64,000 nucleotides of DNA, from positions 89,860 through 153,859 of the forward strand of contig JAKLIX010000012.1 of assembly GCA_022709385.1 (NCBI GenBank), in the 5' to 3' direction. Shown here one piece after another: positions 17,460 through 25,716 of the stretch; position 1 is the first letter of the stretch, and each line of letters opens with the position of its first letter. The stretch comes from Bacteroidota bacterium (GTDB lineage Bacteria; Bacteroidota; Bacteroidia; Bacteroidales; CAIXZF01). The notes beneath the pieces were generated by a model. It was given only the letters and a program-made list of their open reading frames with translations. It was not told the DNA's origin and ran no database searches. The translations under genes and the position numbers were made by a program.

Positions 17460-20309
17460 TTATCGGCTGCAGACCCATTTCAGCCGTGAAAGCTTTCCTT
17501 CTGCCGAGATTCTTACAAAATAAATCCCTGGTGAAAATCTCATTCCATCGAGGATGCAACATGGCGTACCTCTGATCAGCCCGTTCAGTTCCATTGTCTG
17601 CAGGACTTGTCCATGCATATCACAGATGTCGAGGCTGACCTTTCCCGGGCAATCCGTGAGGGGGATTAATAGTGAAATGCGATCCGCGGGATTGGGTACC
17701 AGCATGAAGGCCTTGCTGTTCTCTGAAGGTTGCGGGGAGATCCCCGGTACCGTCAGGTATTTGTCCCTGGCCTGTTGGAGGGTTGCTGCAAGACCCGGCC
17801 GGTGCGGGGCAGCCAGCATCGCAAATGCAAGCTTCAGGGAGTCCCCGGCCTGGAGGTAGAAGGGTCCGTAACTCACCATGGCTGCCACATTGTTACCCTG
17901 TTGGGCAGAACCGGCAAGAAACCTATTGGTTTTTAGAGCGTTATATTTCTCCTGACTGGAAAAACCATCCATCACGCAAATACTCCCATCCTGTCCGTCC
18001 ATATCAAAAGCATAATGTTTCACCGCTTCCGGACTCAGCGCGGCAATCCCGGCAAACAGCCCGTTCTTCAGCGAACAGGTCACACTCATGTTACCGGCAG
18101 TATCCCAAAGCACCCTGTCCCAGGAGCCGGAAAACGGTTCTAAATCCCAATCTGCGAACAGCCCGGCAAAGAGGTTTGACAAATCCTGCGCCCCCCGGTT
18201 CTGTATCAGGTATTCATATATCACATAACCGGCATTCGACGCGCCTTCCCACAACAGCGTCCTTTGTTCCACCTCCACATTCAGGCTGTTCAGGCCAGCC
18301 GGGTCATCATTGAAAACGCATTGCCATTCCCGATCTGCCTGCGCCGGAAAAGGCAAGGAAGCCTGAGGCAGGAGGGATTGAAAATCGGAGTCAAATCCTG
18401 AGGCAGTGGCATTGATGCCTGCATCCGACACCCTTGTGTAAGCGTTTCCGATCATGAAAGTCCCGGAGAACAATACAGACAAATCATTCAGATAACAGAA
18501 CCCCTTCCCCTGCGCATGATAGTTGTCCTGATAACCCAGACGCCCCCGGCTGGTGATGCTGGTCAGGATCTGCTCCGTGGAAATATCAAGGTAATCTTTA
18601 TTGACCGGCAATTCAAGATACTGGACGGCATGGTAATCATCAGACAGGACTTCGAGCCTAAATACCAGGACAGTGTTCAGGGGAACAGTTGACAACAGCA
18701 GGAAGCGGAAGGGATTTCCCTGATTATCAAAGCCTGTGAGGGAAGGCAGGGAAGGGATAAACAGGATGGAATCGAGCATCACCGCATGCGGGGACAAAGC
18801 CCTGCATGTAACGGTAATACTGTCTGCCGCATGAAGATAATTATAAAACAGGGCAGACAGGATGATGGTATCGCCTGCCGTAAAGACCGAATCGTTCATA
18901 TCGCTGAAGACCGGATCGAGGGCCCTGACAGAAGGACTGGAAGTATCGGACAAGGCGCTGAGAAGATTGATCCTGCCGGATCCGAGCATCCCTTCAAAAC
19001 CTGCATTTGCCGCGACAGTATCGATCACATCGGCGGTAACCCTCAGCAATTCAGCTGTTTGTAAAGCTGAGTATTGCGGGTGGTATGCACGTAGCAGGGC
19101 AGCGGCACCGCTGGTAACAGCAGCGGCCATGGAAGTTCCCGACAGGGACTTATAAAAATAGGGGTAATCCCAGGTATTGAAAATGTCTTTTCCGGGAGCG
19201 CAGACATCGAGGTGAATGCCGTAACTGCTGGCATAAGACGGGGAGAGGTACATTCTTTCATCGGCCGGACCGCTTGCGCCGACACTGAGCACATTTTCAT
19301 AGGAAGCCGGGTAGAAGGGCACATCACTGTTGGAATTCCCGCATGCAGCCACCACCAGTGCATCCCGGTTGAAGGTGGCGTAGTCCACGATGTCCTGCCC
19401 ATATTTGCCCCTGGTGAACGGATCGCCCCAGGAACAGTTGATTACCTTGCAACCATGGTCGGCGGCGTACACGATCCCTTCATACGCTTTTATCCAGTAA
19501 TCATTTGCATCATTCACCCTGACAGGCAGGAAACGGCAGCGGAATGATGTTCCGGCCACGCCGGTGGCATTGTTGGTGGTTGCCGCCGCAATACCGCACA
19601 TGTGTACCCCATGTGACACATTGCTTCCACCGGGAAGCACCTGGGGATCAGGATCCATTTCACCCAGATCCCATCCGTAAAAATTGTCCGTGAAGCCGTC
19701 ATTGTCGTTGTCGAACCCATCGACAGGATCGTTGTAATTGTAGGCCAGGTTGTCCTGCAGGTCTTCATGATCAAGATCAGTCCCTGAATCCACGATACCG
19801 ACAATCACACCACTGTCTCCCTCACAAAGGTCCCATGCTTCAAAAGCCCTGATCCTGCCAAGGTAGTATTGGGATCCGAGTTTTTCATCGTCTGGGATGA
19901 ACAGGGCCTGAGGTACCGGAGCGATTTCGACATATTCGAACAAGTTTGTGAACATCAGCCTGTTGATCAGTAATGGCAAAGATGTTTCAGTTTGCACTTC
20001 CAGGCGGTACAGGCGGCTGAGATCGACCAGGCGGGGCTGTCGCTTCAGATCCGCTTCAGAGGGAGGCTTATGATGAGGGAAGATCCTTGTGAAGGGCATA
20101 TCCGTCGTGGATGGGACCAGTTGAGCCAGGCCCTTCCCCTTTCCGCTGAGCATGTCAAGCATGGAAGCGTGGGATTCTTTGACTTTGAGTACCAGGCTTC
20201 TGCCAGGAATATTCCTTTCTCTGCCTTCCTCCTGTGCCAGTGCCTGCCGGGCCAGCGGAAAACAAAGCAGCATCAGGGCGGTGAGGAAGGATAAAAGCAG
20301 ATTCTTCAT
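17460..20309 (-). CDS. Secreted S8 (subtilisin-like) protease with T9SS sorting domain
   Basis: 949 aa. A signal peptide covers residues 1-25 (ending RQALAQ). The peptidase domain has Asp174 in GIVDSGTDLDHED, His233 in SHGVHMCGIAAAT, the oxyanion Asn325 in AACGNSNSD and Ser393 in GTSMAAAV, so the triad is complete. NYNDPVDGFDNDNDGFTDNF is a calcium-binding-like loop. A long beta-rich region of unknown role follows. The last 80 residues are a type A C-terminal sorting domain (MLVPNPADRISLLIPL, later SPGIYFVRI). It is exported across the outer membrane by the type IX system and is probably a surface or extracellular protease. Confidence 0.92.
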   Translation of the reverse strand: MKNLLLSFLTALMLLCFPLARQALAQEEGRERNIPGRSLVLKVKESHASMLDMLSGKGKGLAQLVPSTTDMPFTRIFPHHKPPSEADLKRQPRLVDLSRLYRLEVQTETSLPLLINRLMFTNLFEYVEIAPVPQALFIPDDEKLGSQYYLGRIRAFEAWDLCEGDSGVIVGIVDSGTDLDHEDLQDNLAYNYNDPVDGFDNDNDGFTDNFYGWDLGEMDPDPQVLPGGSNVSHGVHMCGIAAATTNNATGVAGTSFRCRFLPVRVNDANDYWIKAYEGIVYAADHGCKVINCSWGDPFTRGKYGQDIVDYATFNRDALVVAACGNSNSDVPFYPASYENVLSVGASGPADERMYLSPSYASSYGIHLDVCAPGKDIFNTWDYPYFYKSLSGTSMAAAVTSGAAALLRAYHPQYSALQTAELLRVTADVIDTVAANAGFEGMLGSGRINLLSALSDTSSPSVRALDPVFSDMNDSVFTAGDTIILSALFYNYLHAADSITVTCRALSPHAVMLDSILFIPSLPSLTGFDNQGNPFRFLLLSTVPLNTVLVFRLEVLSDDYHAVQYLELPVNKDYLDISTEQILTSITSRGRLGYQDNYHAQGKGFCYLNDLSVLFSGTFMIGNAYTRVSDAGINATASGFDSDFQSLLPQASLPFPAQADREWQCVFNDDPAGLNSLNVEVEQRTLLWEGASNAGYVIYEYLIQNRGAQDLSNLFAGLFADWDLEPFSGSWDRVLWDTAGNMSVTCSLKNGLFAGIAALSPEAVKHYAFDMDGQDGSICVMDGFSSQEKYNALKTNRFLAGSAQQGNNVAAMVSYGPFYLQAGDSLKLAFAMLAAPHRPGLAATLQQARDKYLTVPGISPQPSENSKAFMLVPNPADRISLLIPLTDCPGKVSLDICDMHGQVLQTMELNGLIRGTPCCILDGMRFSPGIYFVRISAEGKLSRLKWVCSR

Positions 20310-20435
20310 TGCTGCGTAGAATGGAGCGAAGGTATAAAATCAAGCGGGATTTTGCACAAAGAATCTATCGGATGATGAAGGATTAAGGCTGCAGGCGGTT
20401 GGCCGGCATGTTGTCCTTATGATGAATGCTATCCG

Positions 20436-20921
20436 CTACCCAAGTGCTTCAAAGGGAGGGATTTCCGGAGCAACTGCCAATGCTCCGGTTTCAAAACTGA
20501 CGTGGAATACATAATGATCCAGACCGTTGGTCACCAGTAAAAAGGATACCCTGAACACCAGGTTGTACCTGGCGATCTGTTCAAATACCGGCCGGGTTAA
20601 AGCGACTTCAGGGGCTTTACATTCCACCAGCATGGCGGGACGGTGCAGCCTGTTATAGACCAGGATATCGGCCCTTTTGGCCATCCTGTTCAGTATCAGG
20701 CTTTTTTCCACACAGATCAGGCCTGCAGGGTAATGCAGGTGATCTGTCAGGTAAGCGAGAATATGCTGGCGGACCCATTCTTCCCGGCTAAGTGCCACAT
20801 ATTTTTTCCGGAAGGGATCAAAAATAGTCGGGACATCGCCGCTGCTGCCGAAGCGGAATGCCGCCGGAGGGAAATTCAGCTGCGGGAGTCCGTATGGTTC
20901 AGAAGCATCAGATGTCGGCAT
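20436..20921 (-). CDS. Type I restriction enzyme R-protein N-terminal-like nuclease domain
   Basis: 161 aa from the ATG at 20921. The order EEWVRQHILAYLTDHLHYP, then ILNRMAKRADILVYN and MLVECKAPEV, is that of the HsdR N-terminal family (HSDR_N_2), with the Asp and Glu-x-Lys of a PD-(D/E)xK nuclease fold. No methylase, specificity or helicase gene is nearby, so this is a stand-alone protein common in Bacteroidota and not a restriction system. It overlaps the upstream symporter gene by 14 bases. The function is unknown. Confidence 0.8.
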   Translation of the reverse strand: MPTSDASEPYGLPQLNFPPAAFRFGSSGDVPTIFDPFRKKYVALSREEWVRQHILAYLTDHLHYPAGLICVEKSLILNRMAKRADILVYNRLHRPAMLVECKAPEVALTRPVFEQIARYNLVFRVSFLLVTNGLDHYVFHVSFETGALAVAPEIPPFEALG

Positions 20922-22359
20922 GTTTTTTTTCCGGTAACAGGAGTGAGAACAGCACTGCCATGACAAATGAAATGAGAAAGCTGCCGAATATTTCTGATAT
21001 GCGGGTGGACGGATAAACGAATTCCTTCCAGAGAACGGCCCCCAGGGAGCCGGCTATCAGGGAAGCAAAGACCCCGGCCCTGGAAAAGCGTTTCCAGAAG
21101 AGCATCAGCAACAAGGCCGGACCGAAGGCAGCGCCTATTCCTGCCCAGGAGTAAGATACCAGGCGGAAAATGGTATCGGGCATCAGAAAGACCAGGATGA
21201 AGGCCAGCAGGCCCACTCCGAGGGTCAGGATTTTATTGATCCGGATCATTTTCCTGTCGGCTTTTACCTTGCTGCTCAGGGGGCGATAGATGTCCTCACT
21301 CATGGCGGATGAGCAGATGATCAGTTCGGATGAAGCGGTGGACATCATGGCGGACACCACGCCCGACAATAAGATCCCTGCCAGGAGGGGATTGACCAGC
21401 ACCATGGTGAGCGCCGGCAGTATCTGTTCCGCATCTTTCATACTCTCAGAGAGCGCGGGGATCTGTCCCGAATGAACGATCACACGACCGGCAATGCCGA
21501 TCAGGATGGCGCCGCAATAGGCCACCACTGTCCAGACGGCTGCCACCCAGATGGCTCTTTTCACATCAGCCTGGTTCCTGAGCGCCATCATCCGGGAAAG
21601 AAGCTGGGGTTGTCCCGTATAACCGAAAGCCCAGCAAAGGCCGTTGATGATGGCCAGCCCAAGGGTTCCTCCGGCCATGGCATGGGTGACGGATCCGTAT
21701 CCATCGCCAATGGCGTTCATGCCCCCCACGAAGTCAATGTGATGGGATGCCATAAAAAAAAGCAGCAGCACGGGCAGGATGATCAGCGTAAAGATCATCA
21801 GCACGGACTGGAAAACGTCGGTGGCAACCACGGCCATGAAACCGCCGAAAGAAGTATAAATGATCACGACGAGAGAGCCGATGATCATCCCCCAGACCGG
21901 ACTGAGTCCGAAGGTCTTTTCAAACACGGCCCCGGCCCCTTTGAACTGGGCAGCGATGTAAAAGAGAAAAAAGAAAATGACAATGACTGCCGAGAGTATC
22001 CCTATCGGTCTGGCTGTCCCGGGAAAACGCCTCGAAAGCAGGCTGGGGATGGTCAGGGCGCCTGTCCGTGCCGACTCTGACCGTAACCTTCCCGACATCA
22101 CTATCCAGATAAACAGGATGCCTGCCACACACCCGATCGCCACCCAGATGCTCTCCATCCCGATCAGGTAGGCTTCGCCGGTGAGGCCGAGCAACAACCA
22201 GGCCGACTCACCGGTCGAACGTTCCGATAAGGCAAGTGCAGTTCCCGAGAGTTTTCTTCCCCCGAGTATAAAATCATCGTTGGTTTTTGAACGCATAGCT
22301 GACCAGACAGCCAAACCAATGACCACAGCCAGGTACAGTATAAAAATGAACATCATCAT
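20908..22359 (-). CDS. Sodium:solute symporter of the PutP (proline) type
   Basis: 483 aa with about 13 membrane helices. Features of the SSS family include LGGRKLSGTALALSERSTGE near residue 35 with the conserved Ser/Gly region, FGGFMAVVATDVFQSVLMIF in the middle, and SAMMSTASSELIICSSAM, the Na+-site helix. Similarity is closest to PutP, so sodium-coupled proline uptake is likely, though other substrates are possible. Three consecutive ATG codons mark the start. Confidence 0.85.
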   Translation of the reverse strand: MMMFIFILYLAVVIGLAVWSAMRSKTNDDFILGGRKLSGTALALSERSTGESAWLLLGLTGEAYLIGMESIWVAIGCVAGILFIWIVMSGRLRSESARTGALTIPSLLSRRFPGTARPIGILSAVIVIFFFLFYIAAQFKGAGAVFEKTFGLSPVWGMIIGSLVVIIYTSFGGFMAVVATDVFQSVLMIFTLIILPVLLLFFMASHHIDFVGGMNAIGDGYGSVTHAMAGGTLGLAIINGLCWAFGYTGQPQLLSRMMALRNQADVKRAIWVAAVWTVVAYCGAILIGIAGRVIVHSGQIPALSESMKDAEQILPALTMVLVNPLLAGILLSGVVSAMMSTASSELIICSSAMSEDIYRPLSSKVKADRKMIRINKILTLGVGLLAFILVFLMPDTIFRLVSYSWAGIGAAFGPALLLMLFWKRFSRAGVFASLIAGSLGAVLWKEFVYPSTRISEIFGSFLISFVMAVLFSLLLPEKKHADI

Positions 22360-22378
22360 GGCCCGGGATTTTATCAGC

Positions 22379-22386
22379 CAAACCTA
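22379..22386 (-). promoter_or_regulatory. -7 box for the PutP-like gene (TAGGTTTG)
   Basis: A TAnnTTTG match on the minus strand 20 bases before the symporter start. No TTG box is at the usual distance. Confidence 0.45.
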
Positions 22387-22472
22387 ATGATTTTTTTTAT
22401 GCAGTCCGAAAAAACACAGGAACGCAATGTGCTTTCCAGCGTCTACAGGAGCCGGTGTCCCTCAAAAGAAGA

Positions 22473-23675
22473 TTATCCCGGCGCTTTTCGCCTGTATCCG
22501 AGGATGAAGAGTCCGGTAGCGGCGGCCAGCACACTGGCCGTTACGATCGCCATTTTGGACTGGTTTACAAACAGGGGGTCGCTGAAAGCAAGAAAGCTGA
22601 TAAAAATGGACATGGTGAATCCGATACCGGCCATAAAACCCATGCCGGTGATATCTCTCCAGGTGATACCCTCCGGCAGTGAAGCCAGACCGCTTCTCAC
22701 GGTAAACAGAGAGAACAGCAAAATCCCCGCAGGCTTTCCAAACAATAAACCGAGGATGATCCCAATCCCAAGGGTACTTTCCCTGAGTTCATCAATGCCT
22801 CCTTCCAGGATAATGGCAGTATTCGCCAGCGCAAACAGGGGCATGATGAAAAAATTGACAGGTTTGTGCAGGAGGTGTTCCAGCCTCTCCACCGGGGAAT
22901 GCTTGCGGCCAGGCAAGTTGCAGGGAATACTCAGGGCAAGCAGTACACCGGCAATGGTGGCATGTATTCCCGATTCGTGTACGGCAAACCACAACAGCAA
23001 ACCGACTAAAATATATGGTGCCATGTACCTGACCTTAAAATAGTTAAATCCAAACAGCATGATCACCAGGCCCAGGGAGATCCAGATCCAGCTAAGATGC
23101 AGATCGGCCGTATAAAAAACAGCGATTACCAGGATGGCCCCCAGATCATCGATCACGGCGATGGCCGTCAGCAACACCTTCAGCGATAAGGGAACCCGCT
23201 TCCCGAGTAATGACAGCAATCCCAGGGAAAAGGCAATATCAGTGGCCATCGGGATCCCCCATCCTGCCAAGGCCGGTTTTCCCGCATTCACGGAGAAAAA
23301 AGTCAAGGCAGGGATCAGCATCCCTCCCAGGGCAGCGATAGCCGGGAGGATGGCCCTGTCAAAAGATGAAAGCTCGCCCTTGGTCAGCTCCCGTTTTATT
23401 TCGAGCCCGATTAAAAAGAAAAACACACTCATCAGTCCGTCGTTGATCCAGCCCAGCACGGATAACTTCAGATGAAACCCGGACAGGCCGAGGTGCAGTG
23501 GAAAGTTCAGGATATTAAACATCCCTTCCTGCCAGGGAGAATTGGCGATGGCCATGCTGATGACGGCACAAACAATGAGGATAAAACCCAACGCACTTTG
23601 CCCGGAAACAAATTCCCGGAACATTTCAGTGAGCGGATACGCGATTCTTTCTTTAATCAATTTCAACACCATCAT
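22473..23675 (-). CDS. nhaA: Na+/H+ antiporter NhaA
   Basis: 400 aa from the ATG pair at 23675/23672; a longer open frame has no better start. Twelve membrane helices are expected. The transport-site residues are preserved: ATDIAFSLGLLSLLG contains the conserved Asp of helix 4 and AVIDDLGAILVIAVFYT the paired Asp-Asp of helix 5. It exchanges cytoplasmic Na+ for external protons and helps control pH and salt tolerance. Eight bases separate it from the CoA-binding protein gene upstream, so it likely belongs to the panB operon. Confidence 0.94.
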   Translation of the reverse strand: MMVLKLIKERIAYPLTEMFREFVSGQSALGFILIVCAVISMAIANSPWQEGMFNILNFPLHLGLSGFHLKLSVLGWINDGLMSVFFFLIGLEIKRELTKGELSSFDRAILPAIAALGGMLIPALTFFSVNAGKPALAGWGIPMATDIAFSLGLLSLLGKRVPLSLKVLLTAIAVIDDLGAILVIAVFYTADLHLSWIWISLGLVIMLFGFNYFKVRYMAPYILVGLLLWFAVHESGIHATIAGVLLALSIPCNLPGRKHSPVERLEHLLHKPVNFFIMPLFALANTAIILEGGIDELRESTLGIGIILGLLFGKPAGILLFSLFTVRSGLASLPEGITWRDITGMGFMAGIGFTMSIFISFLAFSDPLFVNQSKMAIVTASVLAAATGLFILGYRRKAPG

Positions 23676-23683
23676 TCCGTCAT

Positions 23684-24136
23684 TTAGTGTTTCCTGCCAA
23701 AAATGCGTTTCAGCCAGCGGTGAAAGGCATGAATGGAAGTGACCGGGGGATAGTGCATCAGGATGCACTCATGTGCGATCACCTTGATCTGCTGTTCATT
23801 GCAGAAATCCAGTGCTTCAATGCTCTCAGACTGCTGCTGTATCCAGAGGTATTCGATGCCTCGCTGTTTGCATTCCTTTGCAATGGTAAGCGTTTCCGCA
23901 GCGGGTACCATGGAAAGCACTCCCCTGACAGGAAAAGGAATTTCACTGATACTTTTATAACAAACTTCACCGTCGAAAGTTTGCATTTTCGGATTCACAG
24001 GGTAAAGGGTCCAGCCCTTTTTCCTGAGTGAACGGTAAGCCACGGCCCCGAAACGTTTGGGATTTGAAGAAACGCCGGCAAACGCCACGGCAGGCAGGCT
24101 GATAAATTCAGTGATGAGATTTTCTCTGTTGTTCAT
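23684..24136 (-). CDS. CoA-binding domain protein (YccU-like)
   Basis: 150 aa from the ATG at 24136 (24145 is an alternative). It is a single Rossmann-type CoA_binding domain: VAFAGVSSNPKRFGAVAYRS gives the nucleotide loop, followed by LYPVNPKM and VLSMVPAAETLTIAKEC; WIQQQSES resembles the conserved WxQ motif of this family. Such small proteins bind CoA or acyl-CoA, with no established reaction. It overlaps the RluA-type gene by 29 bases. Confidence 0.85.
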   Translation of the reverse strand: MNNRENLITEFISLPAVAFAGVSSNPKRFGAVAYRSLRKKGWTLYPVNPKMQTFDGEVCYKSISEIPFPVRGVLSMVPAAETLTIAKECKQRGIEYLWIQQQSESIEALDFCNEQQIKVIAHECILMHYPPVTSIHAFHRWLKRIFGRKH

Positions 24137-24845
24137 GGCTCTCATGATATAGATGATAGAAGTGATCCCACAACGCATCCTCAGGAGGAGCGGCTTCTAC
24201 AAGGATTTCTTTGTGGCTCACCGGATGATCGAAGCTTACAGAGCGGGCATGCAGGTGGATGGATCCATCGGGATTGCTCCTTGGGTATCCGTACTTGAGA
24301 TCGCCCCTGACAGGTGAGCCGGTCGCAGCAAGCTGCGCCCTGATCTGGTGGTGACGCCCGGTGATAAGGTTGATCTCCAGAAGGAAATATCTGTCTGATT
24401 GAAACATCAAGCTGTACTCAAGCAGCGCCGGCCGGCTGTCCTTCACCGCATGTTCATAAACATACGAACGGTTTTGTTCCTGGTTCCTGTACAGGTGGTG
24501 CGAAAGGCTTCCGCTCGCAGGGTCAGGGCATTTACCAACCACAGCCCAATAGATCTTCTTCATCTGCCTGTCTCTGACCAGCGCATTCATACGTGCCAGT
24601 CCCTTGCTGGTGCGGGCAAAGACCACCACCCCGCTCACAGGCCGGTCGAGCCGGTGAACAACACCCAGGAATACCTCACCCGGCTTATGGTATTTCTCCT
24701 TCAGGTAATCTTTCAGATCCTCGCTCATGGGGCGGTCACCGGTCTGATCGCCCTGTACAATCTCTGAAGGCAGTTTGTTGACGATGAGCAGGTGATTGTC
24801 CTCGTAAAGGATTCTGCGACTGATATCAGTATTGTTCCCTTTCAT
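24108..24845 (-). CDS. RluA-family pseudouridine synthase
   Basis: 245 aa from the ATG at 24845; the frame is open further upstream but that would overlap panB more deeply. The catalytic motif is [19 protein letters not shown], in which the Asp of HRLDRPVSG attacks uracil, and the RluA-type [16 protein letters not shown] block follows near the C-terminus. There is no S4 domain, so it is a short RluA subtype acting on rRNA or tRNA. It lies between panB and the CoA-binding gene with overlaps at both ends. Confidence 0.9.
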   Translation of the reverse strand: MKGNNTDISRRILYEDNHLLIVNKLPSEIVQGDQTGDRPMSEDLKDYLKEKYHKPGEVFLGVVHRLDRPVSGVVVFARTSKGLARMNALVRDRQMKKIYWAVVGKCPDPASGSLSHHLYRNQEQNRSYVYEHAVKDSRPALLEYSLMFQSDRYFLLEINLITGRHHQIRAQLAATGSPVRGDLKYGYPRSNPDGSIHLHARSVSFDHPVSHKEILVEAAPPEDALWDHFYHLYHESHEQQRKSHH

Positions 24846-25641
24846 TCGGGAAATCAAGCGATTTGACGTCTTTGATGTATTGAACGACCGAACCTTTGAT
24901 CTCTTCACTCAGGTTGTGGTATCTCCTGAGGAAACGGGGAGAAAAAGCCGTGTTCATCCCCAGCATGTCATGCAAAACCAGCACCTGACCGTCCACTTCG
25001 CTGCCTGCACCGATACCGATGATGGGAATCCTGACATCCCTGGCCACGGCCGCTCCCAACTGGGCAGGTATTTTCTCGAGGACGATGGCAAAGCAACCCG
25101 CTTTTTCGAGAAGGCGGGCATCAGCCATCAGCTTCTGGGCTTCCTGCTCGGTGGTGGCCCTCACCACATAGGTTCCGAATTTATGGATGGACTGGGGCGT
25201 AAGCCCGAGATGCCCCATGACGGGGATCCCTGCCGACAGTATCCGGTCAACCGACTCAAGTACTTCGCTTCCTCCTTCCAGTTTCACCGCATCTGCCCCC
25301 GATTCTTTCATGATACGGATGGCGGAATTCAGGGCTTCCTTCGAATTGCCCTGGTAGGTCCCGAAAGGAAGATCGACCACCACCAGCGCCCGTTTCACTC
25401 CCCTTACCACCGAAGAAGCATGGTAAATCATCTCGTTCAGGGTAATGGGAAGCGTGGTACGGTGCCCGGCCATCACATTGGATGCCGAGTCACCCACCAG
25501 GATCACCTCTATGCCGGTTTCATCAAGTAAAACTGCAAAAGAATAGTCGTAGGCGGTAAGCATGGCAATTTTCTCGCCACGCTGTTTCATTGCCATGATG
25601 ACATGTGTCGTAACTTTGGCAGGCAATAACTTTGAAGACAT
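24826..25641 (-). CDS. panB: 3-methyl-2-oxobutanoate hydroxymethyltransferase
   Basis: 271 aa from the ATG at 25641. The metal-binding and substrate residues occur in [14 protein letters not shown] and [13 protein letters not shown], and [10 protein letters not shown] and [15 protein letters not shown] follow in the expected order of the TIM barrel. It transfers a hydroxymethyl group from 5,10-methylene-tetrahydrofolate to make ketopantoate, the first step of pantothenate synthesis. It is the first gene of a minus-strand operon with the pseudouridine synthase, the CoA-binding protein and probably nhaA. Confidence 0.96.
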   Translation of the reverse strand: MSSKLLPAKVTTHVIMAMKQRGEKIAMLTAYDYSFAVLLDETGIEVILVGDSASNVMAGHRTTLPITLNEMIYHASSVVRGVKRALVVVDLPFGTYQGNSKEALNSAIRIMKESGADAVKLEGGSEVLESVDRILSAGIPVMGHLGLTPQSIHKFGTYVVRATTEQEAQKLMADARLLEKAGCFAIVLEKIPAQLGAAVARDVRIPIIGIGAGSEVDGQVLVLHDMLGMNTAFSPRFLRRYHNLSEEIKGSVVQYIKDVKSLDFPNEREQY

Positions 25642-25653
25642 ATTTTTTTTTCG

Positions 25654-25661
25654 CAAAGGTA
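25654..25661 (-). promoter_or_regulatory. -7 box for the panB operon (TACCTTTG)
   Basis: A perfect TAnnTTTG on the minus strand, only 12 bases before the panB ATG, so the mRNA leader would be very short. No TTG box at the expected spacing was found. Confidence 0.55.
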
Positions 25662-25716
25662 TGCTTTTATCATTGTCAGTTCCGACAAAAAGCCGCCCTG
25701 CTTGTTTCCATGTCTG

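Noticed and set aside
20436..20921. Restriction-modification system
   Set aside because: Only an HsdR N-terminal-like domain is present; no helicase, specificity or methylase gene is nearby.
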